Shown: positions 55,449-64,000 of the stretch, piece after piece
Position numbering within the stretch: the stretch's first letter is position 1
Layout of the letters: each line of letters begins with the position of its first letter
NCBI GenBank assembly: GCA_947499095.1
Contig: CANMMR010000003.1
Span: 124,001-188,000 of the forward strand
Source of the DNA: an uncultured Erythrobacter sp.
Lineage (GTDB): Bacteria; Pseudomonadota; Alphaproteobacteria; Sphingomonadales; Sphingomonadaceae
Length of the DNA stretch: 64,000 nt
Direction of reading: 5' to 3'
Position numbers and translations under genes: made by a program
Notes under the pieces: model-generated
What the model was told of the DNA's origin: nothing
Seen by the model: only the letters and a program-made list of their open reading frames with translations
The model's database searches: none

Positions 55449-56816
55449 ATGACCCACGATATCCACATCATCGGTGGCGGGCTGGCCGGCAGCGAGGCCG
55501 CCTGGCAGCTCGCGCAGCGCGGTTTCACCGTACGTTTGTCCGAAATGCGGGGTGGCGGCGACATGACGCCAGCCCACCAGACCGACGGTCTGGCCGAGCT
55601 CGTCTGTTCGAACAGCTTCCGCTCCGACGATAGCGACAAGAACGCAGTCGGCCTGCTGCATCACGAGATGCGCGAGCTCGACAGCCTTGTCATGCGCGCA
55701 GGCGAGAAGGCGCGCGTGCCTGCGGGTTCTGCCATGGCGGTCGATCGCGATGTCTTTTCCGCCGAAGTTCAGCGGACGCTTCACGAGCATCCGAAGGTCA
55801 CCGTTGTTCGTGAGCGGATCGACACCCTGCCCGATGAAGGCCCGGCTATCGTGGCGACGGGGCCGCTAACCGCGCAGGCGCTCGCCGAGAGCATCGTCAA
55901 GGCGACAGGGCAGGATCGCCTCGCCTTCTTCGACGCCATCGCGCCGATCGTTCATCGCGACAGCATCGATATGGACATCTGCTGGATCCAGTCGCGCTGG
56001 AACAAGCGCAACGAGGCCTCGAACGAGGACGGCGACTACATCAACTGCCCTATGACGAAGGAGCAGTATCTCGCCTTTCACCAAGGGTTGATGGACGGCG
56101 AGAAGACCGAGTTCCGCGAGTGGGAGAAGGACACTCCCTACTTCGAAGGCTGCATGCCGATCGAGGTGATGGCATCGCGCGGCGTCGACACGTTGCGCTT
56201 TGGCCCGATGAAGCCGGTTGGGCTGGACAATCCGCGCGACACAACGCCCGAATTTCCGCAGGGCCGCTGGCCTTACGCTGTCGTCCAGCTGCGGCAGGAC
56301 AACAAGCTCGGCACGCTATGGAACATGGTCGGCTTCCAGACGAAGCTGAAATACGGCGCGCAGGTTGAGCTCTTCCGGACGATCCCGGGCCTGGAGAATG
56401 CCGAATTCGCGCGCCTGGGCGGTCTTCATCGCAACACCTTCCTCAATTCTCCCGTCGTGCTCGACCGGCAACTTCGCCTGAAAGGCGCAGAGCACATCCG
56501 CTTTGCCGGCCAGGTGACGGGATGCGAGGGCTATGTCGAAAGCTCGGCGGTGGGCCTCGTCGCTGGCATGATGGCGGCGGCCGAACTGGCCGGCCGCGAG
56601 TGGCAGGGGCCGCCGCGTACGACTGCGCTGGGCGCGCTGCTCGCGCATATAACCGGGGATGCGGAGGCCGAGAGCTACCAGCCCATGAACGTCAATTTCG
56701 GCCTGTTCCCGCCGCTCCACGATGTCGGCAAGAAGCAGCGCAAGGAGGCTTATACCTCACGCGCCAAGGCCGATCTCGCCGACTGGATCGCCCGCGGAAC
56801 GCTGGTCGCGGCCTAA
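55449..56816 (+). CDS. trmFO: tRNA (uracil-5-)-methyltransferase TrmFO
   Basis: A 455-residue folate/FAD-dependent enzyme methylating U54 of tRNA. The FAD motif [16 protein letters not shown] opens the protein. [11 protein letters not shown], with a catalytic Cys, is typical. [20 protein letters not shown] follows in the C-terminal part. The length is normal. TrmFO replaces the SAM-dependent TrmA in many bacteria. The C-terminus overlaps the convergent EF-hand gene by 4 nt. Confidence 0.96.
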   Translation: MTHDIHIIGGGLAGSEAAWQLAQRGFTVRLSEMRGGGDMTPAHQTDGLAELVCSNSFRSDDSDKNAVGLLHHEMRELDSLVMRAGEKARVPAGSAMAVDRDVFSAEVQRTLHEHPKVTVVRERIDTLPDEGPAIVATGPLTAQALAESIVKATGQDRLAFFDAIAPIVHRDSIDMDICWIQSRWNKRNEASNEDGDYINCPMTKEQYLAFHQGLMDGEKTEFREWEKDTPYFEGCMPIEVMASRGVDTLRFGPMKPVGLDNPRDTTPEFPQGRWPYAVVQLRQDNKLGTLWNMVGFQTKLKYGAQVELFRTIPGLENAEFARLGGLHRNTFLNSPVVLDRQLRLKGAEHIRFAGQVTGCEGYVESSAVGLVAGMMAAAELAGREWQGPPRTTALGALLAHITGDAEAESYQPMNVNFGLFPPLHDVGKKQRKEAYTSRAKADLADWIARGTLVAA

Positions 56817-57271
56817 CAGGCGCAGCGCGGCTTCTTGCGGGGCTTTGGTGCCGTAGTCGCGAATTCGCCCGGAGTCAGTTCGTTATCGCCATCGGCATCG
56901 GCGCCTTCGAACTTGTCGACCGTGGCCACTGCCCATTCCTCGAAGTCGAGCAGGTTGTTGCCGTCCTTGTCGAGCTTGCGGAACGCGTCGGAGCGAGTGG
57001 AGAGCATTTCCGTGCGGGTAATGCGCCAGTCGCGATTGCGGTCATAGCGGAAGAAGCGACGCTGTTCGCGCGTCAGTTCGGTTGCTTCGGGCGGTGCCGG
57101 TCCGATCGCTTCGCCGGGATCGACTGGCGGAACTTCGGGCAGCGGCGCCTCGCTTTCCACAGCCAAGGGAGGCGGTGCGCCCTCCTCTACCTGCGCCCTG
57201 CCCTGCCACCAGAACAGTCCGAGCCCGACCAGGGCCAGCGACGCGGTGCTGCCGAGAACCAACCCCCTCAT
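56813..57271 (-). CDS. EF-hand protein with N-terminal membrane anchor
   Basis: A 152-residue protein. One N-terminal hydrophobic segment (about 4-22) acts as anchor or signal. A Pro/Glu-rich linker follows. Three EF-hand calcium loops are visible: [24 protein letters not shown] and [12 protein letters not shown]. The tail is basic and ends K-P-R-C-A-C. A periplasmic calcium-binding role is likely; partners are unknown. It is convergent with trmFO. Confidence 0.82.
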   Translation of the reverse strand: MRGLVLGSTASLALVGLGLFWWQGRAQVEEGAPPPLAVESEAPLPEVPPVDPGEAIGPAPPEATELTREQRRFFRYDRNRDWRITRTEMLSTRSDAFRKLDKDGNNLLDFEEWAVATVDKFEGADADGDNELTPGEFATTAPKPRKKPRCAC

Positions 57272-57300
57272 GTCCCAGCCTCCTGATTGCTATGGGATTT

Positions 57301-57954
57301 TCAGCGACCGAAGAGCCCGGCACGCAACGCCACCATGGCGCTGCCGCGGCCGGCAAGCAAGGGCGTGCCACCAGCAGCCAGCGAGCGGCGGGCAAGCGCA
57401 TCGAGAACGGCAAGGGGTCTCATCGCGCGGGGAAGCGAAGCAGGCTGGCCGAGCGATGCCTGTGCATCGGCTTTTATCCCAGGGTTGCGGTCCTCTTCCG
57501 GCAGACCCGAAATCAAGTCTGCGATTGCCCATCGGCCGGCGGCATGCAGGACGGCTGCTTCGTTCGCCTCAGTCTTGAGAGCATCCGCGAGCGCCAGCCA
57601 GCCTGCTTCCCGGCCGGCCTTCAAGGACTGTATTGCAGCCATGTCGATCGGCTCGGCCAACAGGACGGCCTCCCACCCATCGACCAACGCCCCCAGTTGC
57701 CGACGTTGCTCACCGAAGCCTTTTGCAAGTTCGTCCAGCAAAGGATTTCCGCGCGGAAGGGCCTCGGCGCTTGCTGCCAGCGCATCCCGCCACCAGGCGA
57801 GCCGCAGCTGCCCGACGATGGCCTCGCTGGCTCCGGCCACCGATCGCGCCAAATTGCGATCGAAGGCCAGCAGCGAAGCGAATGCACCGCGATGCTCGGG
57901 CAATGCGTAGCCGATGGCTACCTGCGCCTCGGGAGGCAGGTCATTGACAGTCAT
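57301..57954 (-). CDS. Squalene/phytoene synthase family protein, short form
   Basis: A 217-residue helical protein of the squalene/phytoene synthase superfamily. The conserved helix IVGQLRLAWWRDAL is present. The aspartate-rich DxxxD motifs needed for prenyl transfer are not evident, and the protein is short compared with true phytoene synthase at about 300 residues. NDUFAF6-like proteins, which assist complex I assembly, share this form. A carotenoid role is less likely. Confidence 0.72.
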   Translation of the reverse strand: MTVNDLPPEAQVAIGYALPEHRGAFASLLAFDRNLARSVAGASEAIVGQLRLAWWRDALAASAEALPRGNPLLDELAKGFGEQRRQLGALVDGWEAVLLAEPIDMAAIQSLKAGREAGWLALADALKTEANEAAVLHAAGRWAIADLISGLPEEDRNPGIKADAQASLGQPASLPRAMRPLAVLDALARRSLAAGGTPLLAGRGSAMVALRAGLFGR

Positions 57955-57998
57955 CGGCAGGCGTTGGCCATAGTCATGGCCAGCGCCTATGGCCGAGA

Positions 57999-58403
57999 TC
58001 AGGCTTGGAGGTAAGCCCTGCGCGTCGAACGCACCGGGATCGATCCCAGATTCACGAAAATGAGGTTCACGTTATACGCGCCGGTTCCCTCGAGATCGAC
58101 ATAGTCCCGACCGTCGAGCGATGTGCCGTGCGTGACCGTCAGGTTCGCCGAACCGAAACTCTTCGCTGTGAAAAGAGATTCCTCGAAATTCGTCTGCAAT
58201 TGCGCATCGTCGGGCGTTGGCCAGAGGATCGCCGAGCGCGCGGTTTCGTCGATCGCCGCTGCCATCGAATTGGTGAAATAGAGATAGATTCCGAAATTCA
58301 TGCACCCGAGTATCAGCGTGAGCGCGACCGGAATGGCGAGGCCGAACTCAACCGCTGCCGCGCCGCGCCGATCTCGTGAAAGATTTTTGAATAGTCGCAT
58401 CAT
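57999..58403 (-). CDS. TadE-like pilus assembly protein
   Basis: A 134-residue protein starting MMRLFKNLSRDRRGAAAVEF. It has the TadE signature: a basic leader, then GAAAVEF and a hydrophobic segment (VALTLILGCMNFGIYLYF). The remainder is a polar extracytoplasmic domain. TadE-like pseudopilins are processed by the TadV-type peptidase and take part in Flp pilus assembly. The start overlaps the stop of the upstream gene (ATGATG region). Confidence 0.82.
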   Translation of the reverse strand: MMRLFKNLSRDRRGAAAVEFGLAIPVALTLILGCMNFGIYLYFTNSMAAAIDETARSAILWPTPDDAQLQTNFEESLFTAKSFGSANLTVTHGTSLDGRDYVDLEGTGAYNVNLIFVNLGSIPVRSTRRAYLQA

Positions 58404-58855
58404 TCCACCTGCAGAGTAACACTGCCCGTTGCCGTGAACGTGTCGACAAAATCGGCATATCCCTCGATGTCGAGGATCGGTTCGTAATCTTGATCGACTT
58501 CGATAGAAAGATACTGCGTGTAGTCGAAGCCAGCGTTGATACAGGCCGGCAAACTGTTTTTCTCTCCATCGCATTCGATCCACCGTTCCACGGTGATATC
58601 TCCGAGAGGCACACCGCTACCTTCGTGCACGCGGGCTTTTATCTCCACGTCGGTCGGCACCGTTTCCATCTCCGACATGACATAGTCCGCGCCGATCTGC
58701 GCATATTGCTGCACTTCCAGTTTATGGACATAGCCAAGGGACAAATCGATGCCGCCCAGCGCGAACATCAGGAGCACCGGCGTTGCGATCGCCAGCTCGA
58801 TAGTCGCCGTACCCTTCTGGTCTGCGCGCACGCCACTGCTCTTTCGCATCATCAT
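58400..58855 (-). CDS. TadE-like pilus assembly protein
   Basis: A 151-residue protein with the pattern RADQKGTATIELAIATPVLLMF: a basic leader, the Gly-x3-Glu pseudopilin-like site and a hydrophobic helix. The outer domain has cysteines (W-I-E-C-D-G, L-P-A-C-I-N). The start is in a run of three ATGs at 58855-58847 overlapping the TadG-like stop. The two TadE-like genes and the TadG-like gene form one operon. Confidence 0.8.
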   Translation of the reverse strand: MMMRKSSGVRADQKGTATIELAIATPVLLMFALGGIDLSLGYVHKLEVQQYAQIGADYVMSEMETVPTDVEIKARVHEGSGVPLGDITVERWIECDGEKNSLPACINAGFDYTQYLSIEVDQDYEPILDIEGYADFVDTFTATGSVTLQVE

Positions 58856-60108
58856 TTCCGCAACCTCAGGACCTGTGCGCCGGAAAACGAGACCACGCCG
58901 CGACCGGGCTGACAGGTGTTGGACACCGAAGTGTTGCCGGTGAAGGTGATGTACTGCGCCACGATCTGCAGGCAGTCGGTCGTCATGCTGCTGTTGCCGC
59001 TGAAGGTCACCTGGTTGCTGGGCGAGTAAATCGTGCCCTCGAACTCGGAATCATTATCGCCGGTTACAAAGAGGCGGTTCGCGTTCGACAGCGGAGTGCG
59101 GCTGTCCTGATGCATCAGGATGCCGGCGTAGTCTCCGGTGTCGGGCGCGGTAATCTGGACGTTCGATGTCCCCATTGCATCGAACGTGCCGACCTTGTTG
59201 GCGTTGAATGGAGAGCTGGTGTTGGTGAACACCAGTGTCACACCGTCGCCAATCACCTGAGCCTGACCGGCGACCTTGAACCCGCCTTCGCCGAGATAGT
59301 AAGTGCCGGGCTGCAAGGTCACGCGAGCCTTGCTGTTGATCGTGATTCCTTTGTAGCAGCCCGGATAAAGGACGTTTCCGTTACCGGAGACCGATGCGGT
59401 GTTCGAACAGACCTGGTTGGGATCCGAAATAAGGTCGGCATAGGGATCGGTTTCGGGTGCGACACCGCGGTTGATGCGCGTGTCTTCCGAAATATTGTTA
59501 CCCTCGATGACAGAGCCGACTGCCGAAAGCGCGCCGGCCACGATGCTGTCGCTAGTCGTCGCGTCGAAATCGGAATTGGATTGAAGTCCGCAATTCATGT
59601 CGACCGAGGACGAACCCGTAATCGAAAGCGCAGTGCCCGTCGTCGCCAGCGCGATCATGCAGTTCGCGACTTCGCTCGACGCCTGAGCCACAGCTTCGAC
59701 GCGGATCGTGGGTGCGGTCGTCATGAAGAAGCTGGAGAACGGCAGCTTGGTCGAAGTCGACAGGACTACGCGGACCATGCTGGCATCGCCGACGAACTCG
59801 CCGGCCGTCGGCGGCGTTTCTACCGCCTCGATGATGTAGGAATGCTGGGTGTTGCGGCCCAACACGTTGCGGACCACGGCATCGACCTCCTCCGCGTCGC
59901 CGCCGTTCTTGAGCTCCAGTCCGCCCGCCATAGCAGCGGAGTCAGCAGCACTGCGGAGATCGCGTTTCCAGCTGATCCATTGCGCGACGTCGACCGCGAG
60001 GCCAAGCGTCCCGACCAAAGGAATCATGGACAGGCCCATGAGGGTCAGCACGTTGCCGCTCTCATCCTTGCGGATATCGCGAACCAGATTTCTCATACGA
60101 TCAATCAT
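58852..60108 (-). CDS. TadG-like protein (Tad domain)
   Basis: A 418-residue protein. The N-terminal Tad domain has DESGNVLTLMGLSMIPLVGTLG, a hydrophobic helix and AVDVAQWISWKRDLRSAADSAAMAGG. The long outer part is Ser/Thr/Asn-rich with glycine turns and several cysteines. The repeats of VTFSGNSS- and ITFTGNTS-type suggest a beta-helix. TadG-like proteins are envelope components of Tad/Flp pili. No tadABC genes are in the window. First gene of the three-gene operon. Confidence 0.85.
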   Translation of the reverse strand: MIDRMRNLVRDIRKDESGNVLTLMGLSMIPLVGTLGLAVDVAQWISWKRDLRSAADSAAMAGGLELKNGGDAEEVDAVVRNVLGRNTQHSYIIEAVETPPTAGEFVGDASMVRVVLSTSTKLPFSSFFMTTAPTIRVEAVAQASSEVANCMIALATTGTALSITGSSSVDMNCGLQSNSDFDATTSDSIVAGALSAVGSVIEGNNISEDTRINRGVAPETDPYADLISDPNQVCSNTASVSGNGNVLYPGCYKGITINSKARVTLQPGTYYLGEGGFKVAGQAQVIGDGVTLVFTNTSSPFNANKVGTFDAMGTSNVQITAPDTGDYAGILMHQDSRTPLSNANRLFVTGDNDSEFEGTIYSPSNQVTFSGNSSMTTDCLQIVAQYITFTGNTSVSNTCQPGRGVVSFSGAQVLRLRK

Positions 60109-60180
60109 AAAACCACATCCAGGCTTTTGCAGAGCGTGCCTTGTGCCACGCTTGCATGAGAAGCCTCTAAAGCGGTGTGG

Positions 60181-60195
60181 TTAAGGAACGCTAAA
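60181..60195. promoter_or_regulatory. CtrA-like box upstream of the tad genes
   Basis: TTAA at 60181-60184 and TAAA at 60192-60195 are separated by 7 nt. This is one mismatch from the CtrA site TTAA-N7-TTAA. TTAACCATC also occurs at 60209 and 60266 in the same 279-nt gap. The Tad operon starts at 60108. CtrA control of pilus genes is known in Caulobacter; here it is inferred. The rest of the gap has no ORF. Confidence 0.3.
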
Positions 60196-60329
60196 ACGCG
60201 GCCTCCGCTTAACCATCAATCCGGACAGAGATTCGTGAAATGGGCGCGAAAGCCGCCGAAGGCGTTTAACCATCGGAAGCGTCCGGCCAGAAAGGTTTTG
60301 CGATTTGATACTGGGCGACAGGAAGCAAA

Positions 60330-60358
60330 AGGCCCGCGCCAGCCAAGGGCACGGGCCT
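60330..60358 (-). terminator. Terminator downstream of pdhB
   Basis: On the minus strand AGGCCCG (60358-60352) pairs with CGGGCCT (60336-60330) around a 15-nt loop, and TTTT follows directly. It lies about 30 nt after the pdhB stop, so it should end the pdhA-pdhB transcript. Confidence 0.65.
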
Positions 60359-60387
60359 AAATGATTTCCACGCGATTTTCGCCCGGA

Positions 60388-61779
60388 TCAGTCCCGGTAG
60401 CAGACCTTCTTCACCGCTTTCACAATGCGCGGCGTATCGATCAGGGCCATCTTCTCGAGGTTCGCCGCATAGGGCAGCGGCACGTCCTCGTCGCATACGC
60501 GCGTCACCGGCGCATCGAGATGGTCGAAGCCGTCTTCCATGCAGATCGCGATGATCTCCGAAGCGATCGAACAGGTCGGCCAGCCCTCTTCCGCGATAAC
60601 GAGGCGGTTGGTCTTCGCCAGCGATGCGAGCACCGTCTCTCTGTCGAGTGGACGCAGGGTGCGCAGGTCGATAACTTCAGCATCGATCCCCTCGCCCGCC
60701 AGTTCCTGAGCGGCTTCGAGCGCGAGCCCGACCGCGATCGAGTAGGCGACGATCGTTACATCCGAGCCCTCGCGCATGATGCGAGCCTTGCCGATCGGCA
60801 GCATGTAATCGTCCATGTCGGGCACATCGAAGCTGCGCCCGTAGACCAGCTCGTTCTCTAGAAAGACGACCGGATCTTCGCTGCGGATGGCCGCCTTCAT
60901 CAGGCCCTTCGCATCGGCACTGTCATAGGGCGCGATGACTATCAGGCCGGGGACGCTGGCGTACCAAGGTCCGTAGTTCTGGCTGTGCTGCGCACCGACC
61001 CGGCTAGCCGCGCCATTGGGCCCGCGGAATACGACCGGGCAGCGCATCTGGCCGCCGGACATGTAGTTGGTCTTGGCTGCCGAGTTGATGATGTGGTCGA
61101 TCGCCTGCATGGCGAAGTTGAAGGTCATGAATTCGACGATCGGGCGCAGGCCGCCCATAGCCGCGCCGGTGCCGATACCAGCGAAGCCGTATTCGGTAAT
61201 CGGCGTGTCGATCACCCTCTTCGGCCCGAATTCGTCGAGCAGGCCCTGCGTGACCTTATAAGCACCCTGATACTCGGCGACTTCCTCGCCCATCACGAAA
61301 ACCCGCTCGTCGCGGCGCATTTCCTCGGCCATGGCGTCGCGCAGAGCCTCGCGGACGCTGGTCGAGGTGTAGCTTGTGCCTTCGGGAACATCCGGATCGC
61401 GAACGTCCGTCTTCGGCTTGGGCTTCGGCTTGGTGATCTCGGCCTCGCTTTCCTCGCGGCCGACGTCCTTGCCCTCGCCCTGCACGTCATCGACCTCGCC
61501 GGATTGTGCTGGAGCATCTATGTCGGACGCATCTTCGCCCTCGCCAGCAAGCATCGCGATCACGGTGCCGACTTTCACCCCTTCGGTGCCTTCCTCAATC
61601 ATGATCTTGCCGAGCGTGCCTTCGTCGACCGCTTCGAATTCCATGGTTGCCTTGTCCGTTTCGATCTCGGCGATGATGTCGCCGGCGACGATCTCGTCAC
61701 CTTCGGACTTCAGCCATTTCGCGAGGGTACCCTCCTCCATCGTGGGAGACAGCGCGGGCATCTTGAGTTCGATAGGCAT
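60388..61779 (-). CDS. pdhB: Pyruvate dehydrogenase E1 beta with N-terminal lipoyl domain
   Basis: A 463-residue E1 beta. Residues 1-80 form a lipoyl domain ([17 protein letters not shown], lipoyl Lys in [10 protein letters not shown]) almost identical to that of PdhC. An acidic, Lys/Pro-rich linker follows (about 85-135). The E1 beta domain starts near 140 ([20 protein letters not shown]) and has [17 protein letters not shown]. The lipoyl-bearing E1 beta is typical of alphaproteobacteria. It follows pdhA by 3 nt. The E2 and E3 genes are elsewhere in the window. Confidence 0.96.
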   Translation of the reverse strand: MPIELKMPALSPTMEEGTLAKWLKSEGDEIVAGDIIAEIETDKATMEFEAVDEGTLGKIMIEEGTEGVKVGTVIAMLAGEGEDASDIDAPAQSGEVDDVQGEGKDVGREESEAEITKPKPKPKTDVRDPDVPEGTSYTSTSVREALRDAMAEEMRRDERVFVMGEEVAEYQGAYKVTQGLLDEFGPKRVIDTPITEYGFAGIGTGAAMGGLRPIVEFMTFNFAMQAIDHIINSAAKTNYMSGGQMRCPVVFRGPNGAASRVGAQHSQNYGPWYASVPGLIVIAPYDSADAKGLMKAAIRSEDPVVFLENELVYGRSFDVPDMDDYMLPIGKARIMREGSDVTIVAYSIAVGLALEAAQELAGEGIDAEVIDLRTLRPLDRETVLASLAKTNRLVIAEEGWPTCSIASEIIAICMEDGFDHLDAPVTRVCDEDVPLPYAANLEKMALIDTPRIVKAVKKVCYRD

Positions 61780-61782
61780 GGC

Positions 61783-62859
61783 TCAATACTCCTCCACCAG
61801 AACGTCGGTGTAGAGTTCGGATGCCTCCGGTTCGGGCGAGTTCTCGGCGAAATCCGCCGCTTCGCTGACGACCTTGCGGATGTCCTTGTCGATCGCTTTC
61901 AGATCGTCTTCCTTGCTGCCGTTCTCGATCATGAACTTCTTCAGTCCTTCGATCGGGTCCTTGTGCTCGCGGATGTCCTGCACCTCCTCGCGCGTGCGGT
62001 ACTTGGCCGGGTCGGACATGGAGTGGCCGCGGTAGCGATAGGTTTCGCATTCCATCAGCACCGGCCCCTTGCCTTCGCGCACATGCTTGAAAGCGATCTC
62101 TGCCGCCTGACGCACTTCGAGCACATCCATGCCGTTGACCTTCATGCCGGGGATGCGGAAGGCGGTGCCGCGGCGATAGAATTCGGTCTCTGCCGAGCTG
62201 CGTTTTACCGCCGTGCCCATGGCGTACTGGTTGTTCTCGACAACGAATACAATCGGCAGGTTCCACAACGCCGCCATGTTGAACGTCTCGTAGACCTGGC
62301 CCTGGTTCGCCGCGCCGTCGCCGAAATAGGCAAGGCACAAGCCACCATCGTCATTGTACTGATGCGCAAGAGCAAGTCCGCCGCCGAGCGAGACTTGCGC
62401 GCCGACAATGCCGTGGCCGCCGTAGAACTTATGCTCGGTGCTGAACATATGCATCGAGCCGCCCTTGCCCTTGGAGATGCCCGCTTCGCGTCCGGTGAGC
62501 TCGGCCATGATGACCTTGGGATCGATGCCATAGGCGAGCATGTGGCCATGGTCGCGATAGCCGGTAATCACGCTGTCGAGCCCCTCGGTCAGCGCCGATT
62601 GCAACCCGACGGCGACCGCTTCCTGGCCGATGTAGAGGTGGCAGAAGCCGCCGATGAGGCCGAGACCGTAGAGCTGGCCGGCGCGTTCCTCGAACCGGCG
62701 GATGAGCAGCATCTGCTCGTAGAAATGCTGCAGCTGCTCGCCGCTCGCCTTGTAGCGCTTGTCCTTTTCCAGCGCCTCCTGCAGCGAATGGAGGATAAAA
62801 TCGGTATCCTCGGCGGGCGACTTTGCGGGGCTTTTCTTGCTCTTGGGGGCTTTAGCCAA
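61783..62859 (-). CDS. pdhA: Pyruvate dehydrogenase E1 alpha
   Basis: A 358-residue thiamine-diphosphate subunit. The conserved segments are MLLIRRFEERAGQLYG, VITGYRDHGHML, GKGGSMHMF and GDGAANQGQVYETFNMA. The last holds the ThDP motif GDGAxNxxxxxxxxN. RYRGHSMSDP is the phosphorylation-loop region. The N-terminus is Lys/Ser/Pro-rich. The gene starts the pdhA-pdhB operon; an FtsB-like gene lies 131 nt upstream on the same strand. The leader holds a small inverted repeat TGTGCC/GGCACA near 62893-62913. Confidence 0.96.
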   Translation of the reverse strand: MAKAPKSKKSPAKSPAEDTDFILHSLQEALEKDKRYKASGEQLQHFYEQMLLIRRFEERAGQLYGLGLIGGFCHLYIGQEAVAVGLQSALTEGLDSVITGYRDHGHMLAYGIDPKVIMAELTGREAGISKGKGGSMHMFSTEHKFYGGHGIVGAQVSLGGGLALAHQYNDDGGLCLAYFGDGAANQGQVYETFNMAALWNLPIVFVVENNQYAMGTAVKRSSAETEFYRRGTAFRIPGMKVNGMDVLEVRQAAEIAFKHVREGKGPVLMECETYRYRGHSMSDPAKYRTREEVQDIREHKDPIEGLKKFMIENGSKEDDLKAIDKDIRKVVSEAADFAENSPEPEASELYTDVLVEEY

Positions 62860-62990
62860 GACATCCTATCCTTGTTCTTCCGGGGAGGAATATGTGCCGA
62901 GCCTATAGGCACAGCCGCGCCTGCCGCGCAACACGCGGTGCGCATGTGCATACGAAAACCCTTACGGAATGCAGCCGCTTGGCGCGGAAC

Positions 62991-63305
62991 TCAGTCTTCC
63001 AGCTTGATGACGACCTCGTCCGGGTGGACGACGTTGAGCTGGCTGCGCAGCAGTTCGCCAACCATGTCCGGATCGGCATGGTCGTGATGCAGCAGCGCCA
63101 CGCGGTTCTTCAGCGCCTTGCGCTCTTTCTCGATCTCGGCGAGTTGGGCCTGGCGCTGATCGAGCAGGCGCAGGTTCTCGCTCCAGGCTAGGAGCCCCGA
63201 CGGACCCGCGATCGCAATTCCGCCCATTACGAGCAGCGCCGCCAGCGCGCCATGCTGGCTCGCCTTGCCCTTGCGGATCGCTGCGATGGAACCGGACCGT
63301 TTCAT
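62991..63305 (-). CDS. FtsB-like septum formation initiator protein
   Basis: A 104-residue DivIC/FtsB-type protein. A basic cytoplasmic N-terminus precedes one membrane helix (about 20-40), then a coiled coil (LRLLDQRQAQLAEIEKERKALKNR) and a short C-terminal part. FtsB proteins bridge FtsL and FtsQ at the division site. It is upstream of pdhA on the same strand, a common alphaproteobacterial neighbourhood. Confidence 0.82.
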   Translation of the reverse strand: MKRSGSIAAIRKGKASQHGALAALLVMGGIAIAGPSGLLAWSENLRLLDQRQAQLAEIEKERKALKNRVALLHHDHADPDMVGELLRSQLNVVHPDEVVIKLED

Positions 63306-63454
63306 AGTGTCACAGAATCACAGTTGCGCGGCCTGCGCAAGCACTATTGCGACCGGCGGAACTGCCGCTGCCCCGAGCCGTTCGATCCTTGACAAGAAAC
63401 GGTAACTTTTGTAACTAGTTTCCATTGCAACCAATCATATCACCGAGGACCGAA

Positions 63455-64000
63455 ATGCCCGATCTCTTCGAAAACCCCATAGGCCTCGACGGTTTCGAAT
63501 TCGTCGAATTCTGCGCTCCGGAAAAGGGCGCGATCGAGCCGGTGTTCGAAGCGATGGGTTTCACCCACGTCGCTACGCACCGCTCGAAGGACGTGCACCT
63601 GTGGCGCCAGGGCGGGATCAACCTGATCCTCAACTACGAACCGCGCAGCGCCGCATGGTTCTTTGCCCGCGAGCACGGAGCCTCGGCCTGCGGCATGGGT
63701 TTCCGCGTCCGCGACGCGAAGAAGGCCTATAACGAATTGCTCGCGCGGGGGGCGGAGCCAGTGCAGGTCGAGACCGGGCCGATGGAACTGCGCATTCCCG
63801 CGATCCGCGGGATCGGCGGCGCGATCGTCTATCTTATCGACCGCTATGCCGATGACGACGGCGAAGGCCTGTCGATCTACGACATCGATTTCGAATATTT
63901 GCCGGGCGTCGAGAAATTCCCCGTTGGCGCGGGTTTCAACGTTATCGATCACCTCACCCATAATGTCTACAACGGCCGTATGAAATACTGGGCGGACTAT
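63455..64000 (+). CDS. hppD: 4-hydroxyphenylpyruvate dioxygenase (5' part)
   Basis: The first 182 codons of a VOC-fold, iron-dependent enzyme that converts 4-hydroxyphenylpyruvate to homogentisate in tyrosine breakdown. The opening [19 protein letters not shown] is typical. [16 protein letters not shown], which carries the first iron-binding His (VIDHLTHNV), is just inside the window. The remaining iron ligands would lie beyond the right edge. The ATG at 63455 has GAGGAC upstream. The leader contains TTGACA at 63389-63394 and the repeats GTAACTTTT/GTAACTAGTT. Confidence 0.93.
   Translation, partial: MPDLFENPIGLDGFEFVEFCAPEKGAIEPVFEAMGFTHVATHRSKDVHLWRQGGINLILNYEPRSAAWFFAREHGASACGMGFRVRDAKKAYNELLARGAEPVQVETGPMELRIPAIRGIGGAIVYLIDRYADDDGEGLSIYDIDFEYLPGVEKFPVGAGFNVIDHLTHNVYNGRMKYWADY

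Noticed and set aside
57301..57954. Carotenoid crtB gene
   Set aside because: Too short and without the Asp-rich motifs; no other carotenoid genes nearby.
60985..63087. 700-codon plus-strand frame across pdhB, pdhA and the FtsB-like gene
   Set aside because: It is antisense to three conserved genes and the intergenic gap; His/Leu/Asp-rich composition is typical of shadow frames.

Overview
The window is a chromosomal segment of an alphaproteobacterium. The best fit is the order Sphingomonadales, family Erythrobacteraceae (Erythrobacter/Qipengyuania-like). The reasons are the high GC, short intergenic gaps with many start/stop overlaps, the nifR3(dusB)-ntrB-ntrC-ntrY-ntrX-hfq-hflX gene order, a fused ispDF, TrmFO, and a pyruvate dehydrogenase E1-beta carrying its own lipoyl domain. 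This assignment rests on recalled family features; no database search was run. Almost everything is housekeeping. I saw no phage, IS element, CRISPR array, rRNA or toxin/defence cassette.

Layout. 1-4.4 kb: the start of a copper-chaperone-like lipoprotein, then dnaK-dnaJ behind a heat-shock-type promoter, then an exported metallo-beta-lactamase-fold protein. 4.4-11.9 kb: a patatin-like protein, then radA, cvpA, a NifU/IscU-like protein, an MFS symporter with a large insertion, and alr. 11.9-18.9 kb: phaR, an archaeal/eukaryotic-type proS, an M28 peptidase, rnr, a thioredoxin-fold protein and a Usp protein. 19-26.2 kb: pdhC (with a palindromic repeat inserted in frame), a small membrane ORF, a thioesterase-like gene, lpdA, a Kef-type antiporter, and an aminotransferase/sulfotransferase-like pair. 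26.2-29.9 kb: a small acidic ORF, tRNA-Ser, and cell-wall genes (mltB-like, RlpA/SPOR, dacC-like). 29.9-35.6 kb: a tight run tmk-holB-metG-tatD-MBL-small membrane ORF, then mazG.

35.6-44.8 kb: on the minus strand, dusB-ntrBC-ntrYX-hfq-hflX, a nitrogen-regulation and post-transcriptional regulation block. The Hfq here is a tandem two-Sm-domain protein. 44.9-50.7 kb: ispDF, a CinA-type amidase, a Coq10-like protein, lipA, carbonic anhydrase, a NYN-domain protein and a TPR protein. 51-58 kb: gyrA, a TauD-type dioxygenase, a YhhN protein, trmFO, an EF-hand protein and a phytoene-synthase-like protein. 58-60.1 kb: three Tad-associated genes (two TadE-like, one TadG-like). 60.4-63.3 kb: pdhB, pdhA and an FtsB-like protein. 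The window ends inside hppD.

How the genes work together: pyruvate dehydrogenase is spread over two loci, pdhA-pdhB at 60-63 kb and pdhC-lpdA at 19-23 kb, with the lipoyl synthase that would modify both lipoyl domains at 47 kb. The most distinctive items are the tandem Hfq, the coding-sequence palindromic repeat in pdhC, the NtrX that lacks the sigma-54 GAFTGA loop beside an intact NtrC, the archaeal-type ProRS, and the adjacent aminotransferase/sulfotransferase genes that resemble a split form of a plant fusion protein.
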